Shown here in pieces: positions 34,701 to 48,100 of a DNA stretch of 64,000 nucleotides; the first letter of the stretch is position 1, and each line of letters begins with the position of its first letter. A model generated the notes under the pieces. That model saw only the letters and a list, made by a program, of their open reading frames with translations, did no database searches and was not told the DNA's origin. A program made the translations under genes and the position numbers. The stretch comes from Apostichopus japonicus (taxonomy: Eukaryota > Echinodermata > Holothuroidea > Aspidochirotida > Stichopodidae): assembly GCF_037975245.1 (NCBI RefSeq), contig NC_092582.1, positions 6,676,001 to 6,740,000 of the forward strand, read 5' to 3'.

Positions 34701-37700
34701 CAAAGAGAACCTGAACGAAACATACGGCAACGTTTAACATAGAAGTTCATTCATGCTGCTAAACCTCGTGATTATGTTATGGAAGTACACTCTTCACACC
34801 GACCAGTGAAACTTACCGATGCCAGTAGGAGCTCCGTTCCAATGAATATCAAAGTCCGACGATTGATCATTACCAAGATGAGCAAATTTTGATATGTCTG
34901 TTGAAAAAGAAACAGACGATGAATGCTGTCAGTGTTTAAAAGTATCCGTAGCTTTACTAATTTCGCTCTCTTACGTTTGTCACAAACCAACCAATTTAAC
35001 TAACCATAGGCATATATATGTTACATTCATTTGGTAGATGCTATAGGTTTTGTCGTTGTACCACCTACCCCCCCCCCCGCTCCACTTTCGAATCTCCCCT
35101 CCTCACCCATTCCTTACAATGATAATTTGATCCATTTAAATCATGTCAGAAACAAGACTTCATAAGTATGGACGACATTAGTTCACCCAACAAAGCCTTT
35201 CCAGAAAATTATCGATAAATCGAAACAATAACAAGATATCATAATAACCTACTGTTAAGTCTCACCAGTGTCTATATTTCTATATTTATTATAAGTTAGG
35301 GTGTATATATAGGCGTGGTAGGGTTGAGTTTGGGTAAGTGGGAGGTAAGGGGGGTGGGGTGGTAGGCTAATCCGGTTTCTTTATACTTACGGTTATAGGA
35401 GAGAAGAACTTCTGGTTCATCTTCCTCGTAGATGTCCAACACTGATACAAACGAAACCTGTCATAAAAATAAGATGATATTGAACATTTTGTTTTTATCA
35501 CAAATGAGGAGTGTCATAATTCATGCTAATGCGCATGTCAAAACAAATGTGTCTATACTTGCAGGATACTGAACCCAAATCCAGGCAAATTCTTTTACTT
35601 CCCAAAGAACATTTTTAAATAAAAAAACAAACAAATTCGAAAAAAAGAAAAAACAACAACAAACGAAGAAGAAACTGACCTTTTGGGAGTCCAGATGAAT
35701 TAGCTTCTTTGTTTCTCCAGTCCTTTCGTTGATGAGGTCAAACTGATGTTTATGGCCCACGCAGATCTCATTATCGCCACCAACACCATCTACAAGGGCC
35801 ATTACGGAGGGAACTTCCCCAGCTGGGAGCTCCTGAAAGTGTCAAGAGAAGAAGTATGCATGGGGTTTAATACTTGAATGAAGGAAATGCATATTCCTAA
35901 TATAGAGAACACTGTATTTAGCACAGTAATATGATCATTGGGGGGGGGGGGGAGTGAACCGGAAATGGGTCAATGAGGGGGTCAGTGCTAAACTGTAACC
36001 AATTTGGGTAGGTCACGGTACATAGCAGTGAATCTAAAGAGTGAAATAAATAAATGTAATAATATTAACAAGACTGCAGTCTAGCTAGTAACGGAACGTA
36101 AAACATAGAGTAATATATTTAACACAACAACCATATTTTTTCACATCACAAAAATAAACATAATTTTACCAATACCGACTAGCTCGTATATGGGTCATAT
36201 TTATGCAGTAGTACGGTAATTGTACAGTCGTACAACAAAGTGAATATAATTGGTGGACTTTTGAATATATCGTTATGAACTAAATTACCAGCTCATGCTA
36301 ACATTACAGTTTTGTAAATTCATACAGTAAATACCATATCCAATTTAGTTATTCAGTACGTACTTTCACAAATTGAAATCCTTCGATCGTGTCTGTATCG
36401 GCTACCGTACACCAAGCTGACCACGCCGCGCTGTGCTTCCAAGTGAAGAGCGAGAGTTTCTTGCCCATAGCAACGACCATCCGAAGATGGCTGCCACCAG
36501 GTCGACTCACAGCAAATAAAGTACATCCTGTGTAGGCAAAATCATATCAAATTGTTATTATTCAACATGAATGTTAAAATTGTAAAAAAATGTGATGTGT
36601 AGTCAGACATGCATGAAAAATTGTTCCACAAATTTAAGATCAAATTGTTATTCGGCATACGTAATTCATACACATTGGGGGGGGGGGGTGGGTGTGTGTG
36701 GCTGGGGCATAAATTGCTACCGGATTTGTGAAACCACACGTGGAACTCAGGAACCTTGAAACGAGCGGCTCATTTGACCTTTGGACGAAACTATGTTCCA
36801 AGCTGACATGTCAATATGACCCTGGTCACAAGGTATATGCGGGTAGCGCCCCCCACCCCTTCCCTACCGCGCAGTCCCCATCATGTATGCAATAACTTCA
36901 CAAGTTACATGACAGTAGAATATTCCCACTCCCTCAATTGTTGGTGTCACTTCTTGAACTGTTTTTGCCCCACCAACCCATGCCTAGCCCGAGTTAAAGG
37001 GTGTGAAGACTCGCGCAAAAGGAAACGTCTAATGCCGGTAATCTGACCTAGAATGAGGTGTAACAGAAGTTTAGACATCACCATCGATCCCAGAAAATAC
37101 ACACACCGTACAGCTTGCTACCATCGACAATTAGACACTAGTGTACAGTCAGTACATACAGCTGCGGTCAATACCCACAGCACAGTGAACACACAATACA
37201 GCGATGGAAATCTCATGTCCAGCTAAAGATAACAAGATTTCACGTTTCATTACTGTCTGCATTTTGTAGCGACACGAACAAAACGTCACTTGCAAGCAAC
37301 GGAAAGTTAACTTTTTCAGATGGCCGCACGCGGTTTGGGGCCAGTCTTTAATGCCTTTAAGGTAGATTTGGTACAAGATTATTACCTCTTGTCTTCTCCA
37401 GTTTGTGGTCCTTGCAGTCTGATCTAGTCCTGATATGATCTGTTTGTTCCTCTCCTTCAAAGTCAGAGAGTCTGAAGACGTAAATACGTCCCTCTTTACC
37501 TGAACCAAGCAAGAAGCAAAAAGGAGAGCAAAATGTAAGACAATTAGGACTACATCAAAACAGCATAGCGAAAAATATTTGCACCCTTGAAAGTTAAAAA
37601 TAAATATGACAAATACTGATTGTTTTCAAACATACCTGCATATGATCACAATAAAACATCTACATGCCACCCACTTAAACATAAAATCAAGTAATCGAAG

Positions 37701-39066
37701 TCAAAGAAAGAGACCAAAAAAATCTCGAGATCAATACTTTACACTTATATAAAAAGTATGCTATAGTATAACGTGACGAAAGTGTGGAGGTGTGGGGATT
37801 AGGAAACGTTGGGGTATAACGGGTGTGTGATCCATTAATGATAAATTGAAAGTCTGCTACATTTAGGTTACAAACTGCAAACTGGTAACATCCCCCCTCA
37901 ATTTGCTGAGCAGTATTTACGACTATTTATAAAAGCAGATAGTTTTATCGACAAACATGACACTAAAATTCCAGTGATTTTGATACTTAAAGTCAGCAAA
38001 ACAATACCTGTTGCCGACAACCCCCCCCCCCTCCCTCTATCCTCCCACCCTCACATCACCGACTACAAACTGAGTGTAGCCTAATGGCTGTGGTCCATTA
38101 TTAATAGTAATATCGGTCCAACTACATGACATGGTGAATATTCTTACCTTTATCCGCTCTGAAGAGAAGTAATCCATGAGCTTCAACGACCGTCAGTTGT
38201 TTAATCGCAGCGGATTTATCAAACATCATACGTGGACTGACGCCCTCTATTAAATTAAAGGCACATAAGTAAACGCTATATTAATCGTATATACTTATAT
38301 TAAAGATCAACACACCTGCAAAAATTCCACTTCACGACTGGTATCGTCCTTTTTTGGGACTCATCAGGCGAAGGTAGGAGTCGGTGTGTCACAGACAAGT
38401 CCGTACCACTACGCCACAGTGATTCTACTGGTGTGAATGCGCGTTATAGGTTTCTAAAACTGTCAATGAGGGCGTACATGGTGCTTTGAATCTGACATTA
38501 TTGCCTGCACAGAATTTGGTAACTTTCTAGACACGCTGTGATCATTTATTTTACAATCGGAACCATCTTTACACATGATTCGAATAGGAAACATTAATTT
38601 GAACATGGCGTTTTTTATGTGAATGCGTTTAGAGAAATACCAGGAAGAAGTGAAAAATAGTAAACCCATGACCTATCACAAACAATCATACGAAATTGCA
38701 CTAAAATTGGATAAAAAAAGTGAACGACATTAAAATTATACTGATGAAAAAATGTCTTTAGATTCCTCATTGATTGTAATTGCCATCATAAATATAAATC
38801 AATCAGAAAGTGCTCGCACGACTTCCCTATGGTTTCCACGTTATTAAGCACACTCATAAAAAATGGTAAATCCCATATTTATATATATATTATATATATA
38901 TATTATATATATATATATACATATATATATAATATATATAATATATAAACTTCCCTATGGTTTCCACGTTATTAAGCACACTCATAAAAAATGGTTAATC
39001 CCAATATTTATATATATATATTATATATATATATGTATATATATATATAAATATATATATACTAAA

Positions 39067-39118
<52 letters not shown>

Positions 39119-42100
39119 CATTTAATTGTTATAAATTTAAGAGAAAACCATTTGCGTCTCTATACTTCCTGCTGAAAATATTCATTATTAAAATCGAAAG
39201 CTGCTAAAAGCTTTTTGCTTCAGGAATAATTTGCCACCAGTTGAACGATACCATGTCTAAAATTATAAAAAACGTGCTGGAAGCATTCCAAAAAGGTTAA
39301 ATATTTATTTTTATTTGCTTATTACCTTCAATAACGAACGTTCCAGCGTCAGTTGCAACAAGTAATTTGTCTCCTGTGAAAATAAATTGAAAGGAAATTA
39401 TCATTTATGTTTTGTCTTCAAACGCAAAAAAAATAAATAGAAAAGTAACACCCAAGTTAAGAGGCAGTGGGTGTGAGGGGTAAGGGGGGGGGGGGAGGGG
39501 GTAACAAGTGCAGTGGAGAACAAGAGCAGGGGAATACTGGCTGGTTATAAACAATGTTGGTAAGGTTTTGATACTTTCAGATGAACCAATTCATAAATTT
39601 ACAGGTTCCTCAAATTCACAGTCGTTCCGAAATGTGGCAATGTTCACTCATCGCTTAATTATCAGTATGTTTTTTTTTATGATATAACAAATGTTATTGT
39701 TTACAAACCTTACCTAATGACGTATAAATAGAAATAAAAATGCGCAGAGATAATAAGTAGAAAGTAACAGGATTACTACGGTTTAATACGGATTAATACG
39801 GTTTAAAGATTGCTTGTTTTCGCAAGAACAAAGGCAGTGCATTTAATATGTTTGGAATTAAGTGTACACACTGACGGACCATAGCCTTTGCATGGAAGTA
39901 ATTTCAGTTCTAAACTTACCCCAGGCGTCTCCACAAAAAATATCGTGTGGGAAATCATTTAACAGGACTTGAGGCTCCCACGGCTGAAAATTGAAAATAA
40001 ACAATAAAAAGGAACACAATTAAATTATTCTTTGAAAAAAACTTTCAAAAAGAAACGTCCATTAGTAAATGATTTGTGCATTTGAAAGGGAAACAATTAT
40101 ATGTAATAGGAGACAGTTAGGAGAGAAGTGAGGAAACTAAATGCATTAAAAAAACATGGAATATTTATCGATACTTAAGCTGGGATGCGTAATAGGCGAA
40201 ACTTAATGAAGAGAACTTCATCCTGACTTCAAACAGTCCACCAAGAAAGCAAAACCAGGCCTTGAAACGAAGGCCGAAAATCCTGTTATCAACATGCGTG
40301 CATAGACTTCTGATTGGTTGATTGGGGAAGGAGGAGATAGTGACCTTAGGTCATCGGTGGCGCAATGCAAGAATGTAACCTGTTCTTAGACAAGGGTAGA
40401 TATCGGAGTGCGTATGTATAGGAGACATGTAAGCGAGGAGAGATGTAAATTCCATGTTAACGGAGCAATTGACAATTCATATAGTGAGACCTAACACTTG
40501 TTGACGATAGTAGTGAATGAAACCTAGCATCGTTTTAGTTTTGGTAATGAATAAATTGTTGAAGCTCAATGGAGAAATTTCCGATGGAACGTAAATATTG
40601 AAAAGTTCCTGAACTGGTTGGAATATTATTGTTTACCCATCATGGCATTTAAATGTAACTTTTAGGGACTTACTTCTCGTTTCAATAGACTTGTGGTTGC
40701 AAGGCTTGTTGGTGCATCACCCTTCACAATAGTCTTTAACTTCAGGAGCTGAAAAGAAAAGAAGAAGAATAATAATACAGAGAAACATAAAATAAAGGAA
40801 ATGGTTAATGGAGAGAAAAATGTATTTATTTGATTTCTTGGATTTGTGAATTGTCATTTTTCACGTTATTTTGCGTGATAATTTGAGGAAAAATTTGACC
40901 CCATCTGTCATAACTAATGACGTGAAACCTTTGCCAATGGCTGTTGTCGAAACATAACTTATAGCCGTAGCATATTTACCTGACCAGTTTTAACAAATTC
41001 TGACTGCCTAGCTTCTTCTTTCTTATTTCTCCAGTTCCAAGAAGGCTCAGATATGACGTCACTCAATGATCGTTTGTTCATCATATTTTGCTGTAGATCG
41101 AAAAAGCAAGAAGAAAAATTTTAATTGTAAACAAAAACTGTTTTGGAGTAAGTATTACAAAGAACCGCAAAATATAGCAAGTACAAGAAGAAAAAAAATG
41201 AAAAACATAAACCTCAGCCGGGGAAAATGTTGTTACTTTCAACCAATAATTCCGCAACCAAGGAAAATGGGGGTGGTGTGAAAGCGGTGGTAGGACCCTC
41301 CTTTCTGATAAGGCATACTATTTTTGCGGTTAGGCTATGGTACAAATCTCTATTATGAATATATTATGTTAAATTTCGTGTTATGTTGTTTATTCTTTTG
41401 GTTTTAATTATCATACCTTCATTACCTCCGGTTGGAGTTCTTGTTGCAGGTTCTTGATCAGCATGTCGAGTGTGCGCTGGCGTTTGTAGGCGAATACTGG
41501 TGTATTAAACGCAGCTTTCTCGCCGTTGATAACTGTAACAGTAATTACACGTAATTAACCAATTAATTATCTGGCACAATGAAAAGCAATAAATTAGATG
41601 ACGTTAGATAGATCGACATGAAGGTTAAAAACAATCGAATAGCAATCCTGCTGCTGTTTACTTATTTCTTCTTTTTTTTGAAATTTTCTTGTTGCTTATT
41701 ATTTTTAATCATTTTTAATTTAGTTTTATTTAGCATGGATCAAAATAAATTATTGACCTGAGATCATATCCAATATTGTGAAAATGCTATGCAATTTTAA
41801 ACGGAACTATGTAAACTGTTTAGACTTAATTTGGTTATATTTATAGGCGATTCCTTAATATTGCAGGCAAGTATCTCTATACATAGCATTAACTCACGTT
41901 TTACTAGGAGAAAATCTCTGAATTCGTCCAAATCATCGAATACTGGTGGCGAAGGCAATGGCGGTCCAAACAAAGGCACGGATTCTGCAGAAAACACTCG
42001 CAATCTATGAAGGATGAAACATTTATATTCAGTATAAGTGCAAACAAAACATACCGCCAAATTCTAAAACACGTTCGTTCTCCCGTTTTGAAAATATAAA

Positions 42101-45100
42101 CATTTCCAAATGTTTTGTCAATTATTCTGATTCTTAACCATTGTAACTATAAAGTCCTTCCCAAGCGCATTTGATTTTTTTCGGTAAATTAACTTTGATG
42201 AAATTATTGGTAAAACTGTTGGGATCTACTTCAATAAACATGTCGTTGAAGATGACATTCTTTCTTTATTTGAAGCAAAATAAGTTGATCAAACACAGAA
42301 GAAGGAATCGTGTAAATTTTGAATTTGCAAATGTTGAAGTACAATTATTCAGTAAGAAGAAAAAAAAAGAAAAAAAAAAACATCCCTCTTCATATTTTGT
42401 TTTACTAAAATTGTCTTTGAAACATTGGAGTGGAGGCTATACTTACTTGTGTGTTTTGTCCTGCTTGTTGAATGTCACAAGGGCGAAAATATCTTAAGCA
42501 AACAACGTTAAAGAAATGTTTAAAGAGTAAAACATGTATACTTATGCATGCATGCATGCATGCTCCGTCTACTATTTAGGGAACTGTTAAGAAGATTCAA
42601 GCATTACTAGTTACAATCATACATGTCTATGTAAGAACCTTTAAATTGATCTGTGTTTGATTTGGAACAGACAAACAGCGCCACAATTCATCTTGCATAC
42701 GGATACTTTTATAGTTAAAGGAGTTACCACGCCAGAAACCGACCCCATCATCGTCATCATAAACTGAGAGGGAAACGAAAGTGAGGGGGAGTGTGGGTGG
42801 GGGGGGGGGGGTTGGTAAACTGACTAAATTATGGGAGGTGTAACACCAACAAATACCGATTTGGTTTTTAATTTCAAAAAATTCAAAAGTTTCATATAAT
42901 TTCAATTTTGATAAGGATACGGGTGAAATGCGATCTGATCATCGAAGGTTTAAAGGTCGGCTCGTCGTCAATGCTCTCGGTTTCCTGGAAGACGATGGTT
43001 GCTATGTCATTGCCCACGTGACGCTTCCTCTCAACCTTCAAACAAAATTAATAAAGTTAGTTTAATATTACTGGAATATCGTAAAAGAATCCTGCAGATC
43101 ATTGACACGATTTCGAAAACATGCGTGGGTGACGGGAAATACCACCCAGCGGAAACATTGACTTAAAACCGAGGTTATATAGCTTACGGACATTCAGTAC
43201 GGAGGGCATGAATTTCGTAGAATTATTTTCCCAAATGAGGGTCAAAAGATTATTGTTCAATTATTCTTTGCTTTTGCTTCCTAAGAATACATTCCGTTGC
43301 TGATACCAGAAACGTGTGGCGGGTGAGAAGACATTAGGTGAAGTTGTCTGATATATGAAAGGGAGGGGAGGAGGGGGGGTGGAGCGTGGGGCGAAGTGGG
43401 TGCTTTTTATGGAGGAAATTATACAAGGATATATATTTATGTGAAAGAAATAATCATTTATAAACATCACAACGGCAAAACAGACATTGACACGTTGGCC
43501 TATGCATGTAATATTTTAATTTGTTTCCAGAATTTCCATAAGTGAGCAGGTTAACAATTTCCTATACGAACCTCATTTAACTACGGTATCGCTATGCTTC
43601 GTTAATGATAATGAACACTGCCAATAATTGATATTTTTACTTTGAGTCCGCATACTTAAAATAACAATCAAAACTTATACTGTTCTCTTGTTACGAGACA
43701 GAGAATAAACAAACACATAAAAATGCAGGTTTAAATGTTATTAACTGTTCATGAAATCTTCGACTTATTCATCCGGAGGCTCTCATTCCGTAAAACTTTT
43801 TGCACTTGAAACGTATACTAATTTTTTGTTGTAGCCACGGAACTGTGACGCGTGTTCTAACCTTACTGGAGCACGACTTGACACGACATGGTTTCTATCA
43901 TCAACTATGCTAGCAAGGACTTTGAATGACGTTAAACTATGTGTCATAATTACTTGATGTTATATATATATATATATATTTAAAAGTCAGAGGACCTGAC
44001 GTTTCGATCCTAACAGGATCTTCTTCAGAGGGTAACAAAGATCTGAAGAAGATCCTGCTAGGATCGAAATGAAAACCTACACAGGTATTCTGCAGTAAAT
44101 AAGCATTTTTCTCCATTTGGTGTTATATATGATATAGCCTTAATTAGAGGACGGGTATCAAGCTACATGTTATAAAGACAGTACTCATTTACAATGCAAC
44201 TGAAAAATAATAAAATCGATGTGAATAATCATAACCACCAAATTATGTAAAATTATTACCCTCTTACATAAACGAGAGAAGTTAGTATATTCACAAAATT
44301 GTTTCTCTTTCAAATTTTATGTTTTTTTTTGGGGGGGGGGGGGCGTGTAGTCGCCTGTGAAAATTGACTCCGGCAATAGTAATGATGATGTTTACCACAC
44401 CATATAGTTCAACTTTCAACCTAGTTTATTTAAAAGGAAAAAGATTGCATTGCTTGGAAGCGCATAAATTATATAAGCATTTTCTAAGTATAGTGCTCAT
44501 ATCTTTCTGGGTATAAAGGCATTTCTTTAGTCCAGCGTGAATATTTAATTTGAGATTAAAATTGATGAGACTTTTAAAAAATATCATGCAGGGAAATGTA
44601 ATCATATATTCAGTGAGATAAGTTAGTTGTTTATAAGTTGTTGACGGTTTCAGATCTGTTAGCTGTTTATAGTTTGAAGGTTCATGTGACCTTTACATAC
44701 CGACCTGGTAATAAATGTTATTGCTTATTGTACAATAATTGCCAACCTATACTCTCTGAGGATTTCACATTCTACGTTGTGCATCCAATTAAACAAATGG
44801 ACGTAATATTAAAACTAGTGACCTTTACATGCAAATTCCACTCAGTTTAGTAAACGGCCCTTTTTTAGTCTTAAATTGATTATCATATCTGCATGCATAA
44901 AAATAATTTCATATAGCTTTATCTCAAATTCCAAAGAGGTTCCAAAGGGGTTCGACAAGGGTTCCAAATTTGAAACAAGTAAGCTATGGGGTATACATTT
45001 ATTCCAAACTACTCAGTTTGCAGTATCTTAGGAATAGTTAACGGTTTCATAACTCAGAGTAATATGATTATATAACATTGTTCGTCAAATGTCAGTACAA

Positions 45101-48100
45101 CTAACATACTTCTAAATCTCCGGATTTAGATGAGTTTTGTCAACGTAAAATGCGGCTCCATGAACGAAACAACGAAGCAAAAGAATTTTCACCTTTTTTC
45201 AGTCAACGTCCTAACAGCAACCTTATACACAAGTTTAATGTTACTTTCTGCCAGATAGGTGCACTTGATTTCTACAGAAGGCCTCACACAGTGAGTGGGG
45301 AAACGCAATGAAACGACTGAAAGAAGACTACCTACATACCTGTTGTTTGTTTTCTTTGGAGAATGGTAACATTGTAGAGACATGGAACATTATTTCGTGT
45401 CCTTCATAAGTCGTGTACACTGACTTCGTACCGGTTGTGTTGTCTGTTTTACAAAAAAAAAGAGAGATAGAAAACGAACGTTAACAAGCTTAATTTTGAT
45501 GGATTACAATCCATGGTGAGCTAGCAATTATCGTACCTCATTAGAGCGATCCAGTTTTTTGAATCAAATTACTCGTGTATGTTAAATACGGAGCCTTTAC
45601 TACAGGATGTCCTTGGAGCACGCTAAATGTGGGCCTACATTTAGCGTGCTCCAAGGACATTACCAGACTACTACCAAACAATATGGTGGTGCTATGCGGC
45701 GACATCCTGTTACAATTTTGGTGTAAATACTGAGGCAACATTTGTTTGTGTATTATGAACACGTTAACACGTCATAAAAGGGAGGACGTTATCAACGTTA
45801 TGTAAAGCGTGGTCATTCCATTTACATCGCCATTATATATAGTCACGAGCTTACATGTCCTATAACTATAAGGCAGACTCCGAGGCAGATAATGAAAATG
45901 GTGCGGTAATACTTTATATGTTTATATATATTGCCTGAATCAATAATTTGCATTAATTAAAATGACAATCATAATACCGAAAATGAAAACGAGAGATTTG
46001 TTTTAAGTAAAGGTACAGTTTTTCTGTAGATCTAATAAGATTATTTTTGATATTCCGTTCAGACTGAAGCGCTAGACAAATTTTAACCTCTAAGCGAAGT
46101 CCAACGAGATGGGGGAGATGTCTATGAAATACATTAACATTGAGACGCTGAGAAATAAGTAATGGGGAAATTGCTGCAAGCTACATTCAAATAGGATGAT
46201 GCGAACATCTGCGGCTGAAAGGACTTTTCGTAAAACACTAAGTCATGGATCGCTTTTTAAAGGGAAAGAAATGAATGAATTTTATATATGTAGTATATGT
46301 AGTATATCATATGCGTGGGAGTACATGCTACATACGGGAACACCTTCTTTGTATTGTATAGTAGGCCTACATGGGTCTACCTAACATATATTTGGGAACA
46401 TAATATACAGGTGGGTACCCAATATACATGGGAGTAGCTATAATATATACCTGGAAGTACATATGTGTGTACCCAATACGCACGGGAGTATCTAATATAC
46501 ATTGACGTACAGATATGTGTACCCAATGTACATGCATAGGAGTTGATAAAATAAACTACATGGGGTACTAATGTACATCATAATTCGTATATGTAATTTA
46601 AAGGGGCAATTATTAACTTGCTCTTCGGTTTTCTCGGAACTTTTTGCTCAAACCTTTACATCAAGTATAATTCAAAACTATAGATTGCAGTTGATTACAC
46701 CAACGCATTTAATATATATAAAAAAAAAAAAAAACTTATCTCAAATTTAAATGAAAGAATGGCCTGCTATGTACTGTGGATCGTACAGTGTAAGGTCAAT
46801 GATTATATTGGTGAAAGCATATATATTTTCATACAAATCAGCAATTTAAATGTACAATATGATTGATTCTATATATACAGAAGCCATGAGATGCGACAAC
46901 TTAATATTACGTCATGTTAAATCTTCAAATATTGAACAGACTCCGCTCTTTAATATATGGTTCACCATAACGGAAATTTGGAAATATTATCCCTCGGGAG
47001 TCAACACTATTCGTTTTCGCAATTTGTCATCCTTTTAAGTAATTTTGTCATAACCCATGTCGATTTCTAGATGGCTCAAATCAATCACGATCAAAACGTT
47101 AATGGGGTACGCGGATCTACATGCGCTGTCAATTTACAGGAACCTACAAAACTTGTAAAACTGCATCATTTTTATTACTTCTTAATGACTGTTTTATACC
47201 TTGGCCTTGAAACCTGCATAAAATAAAGATAAATCTTGTACGTACATACGCTTTCGGCTGCCTTTTACCTTATACAGGGCAGTATGGTGATTTTTTTTGA
47301 AAATTAGCAAAACTCCCCCGGATGACAAAAATAAACAGCATCCATAAACTAGTCTAAATGGTCCAAAGAATAGACCTTTAATATATTGTGCAAAGTTGTT
47401 AGACTAATCATGGCTTTGGCGCCATGTTTTATAAGCTTTTTATATATCGCCAGTATAGATGGACAATAGCTTTCGTTTTCAGCTGGTTTTCGACTTTGTT
47501 TTTCGACTGTTTTTAGCTGTTTTAATTATTATTTCAATTTTTTGTTTAAGTTATACACAGAAGCACCTCTTTTAACAGTAATTGTTATAATTCACTATAC
47601 GTGTTTCATTGGATCATAACAAGCACGTGGTAAGAAGACTACATGGCCGGGGTAAATTTCACTGTAATGAAGACGTTCATATACGTCATATAGACGTCAT
47701 AGAGCCACAATTATAATGATCAATACCCAAACGGTGGGAAGGATTGGGACATTGAACAGTCTAGTTATGTTTTATGTTGGATATGACACATATCAGACCA
47801 TTTTGTCAAGCAGTCTCAATTTTACATATTGATCTTCTATATTGTACAGTCTTAATAAGTATTATTGGGGGTTTTCCCCGTTAATTTTCAAGTTATATAT
47901 TGCAATAAATGTTCATTCTGAATTGTAAAGCTTGAAATATCACGAAAGCTCACTGAATTATCGATTAACTATCAATCTACAACCATCTGGAAGTTTATCG
48001 AATGAGTCATACTAGAAAAGATTTATAAATAGGTCCCTAGTTAATGATTTCATTTTGGTGGTACCGTAGAGACGGACCTCGATTCATGGTGAACTTACCC

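Larger units (their letters stand above)
34898..38147. other. GARNL3 introns between CNH exons
   Basis: Introns 34898-35390, 35458-35679, 35833-36363, 36528-37385 and 37500-38147. They contain homopolymer runs (C near 35070, G near 35941, G near 36678, C near 38021) but no repeat family or RNA gene that I recognise. Confidence 0.5.
38247..39325. other. GARNL3 intron with hammerhead repeat and TA arrays
   Basis: Contains the hammerhead-bearing repeat (38310-38420) and duplicated blocks with (TA)n stretches (38818-39117). Confidence 0.6.
39374..42446. other. GARNL3 introns 39374-42446
   Basis: Introns 39374-39919, 39984-40673, 40749-40979, 41091-41416, 41533-41897 and 42005-42446. Apart from a G run near 39485 and the dispersed repeat at 40360-40450, nothing classifiable was seen. 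Confidence 0.5.

Noticed and set aside
38863-39207. Ile/Tyr-rich frame
   Set aside because: Translation of (TA)n arrays.
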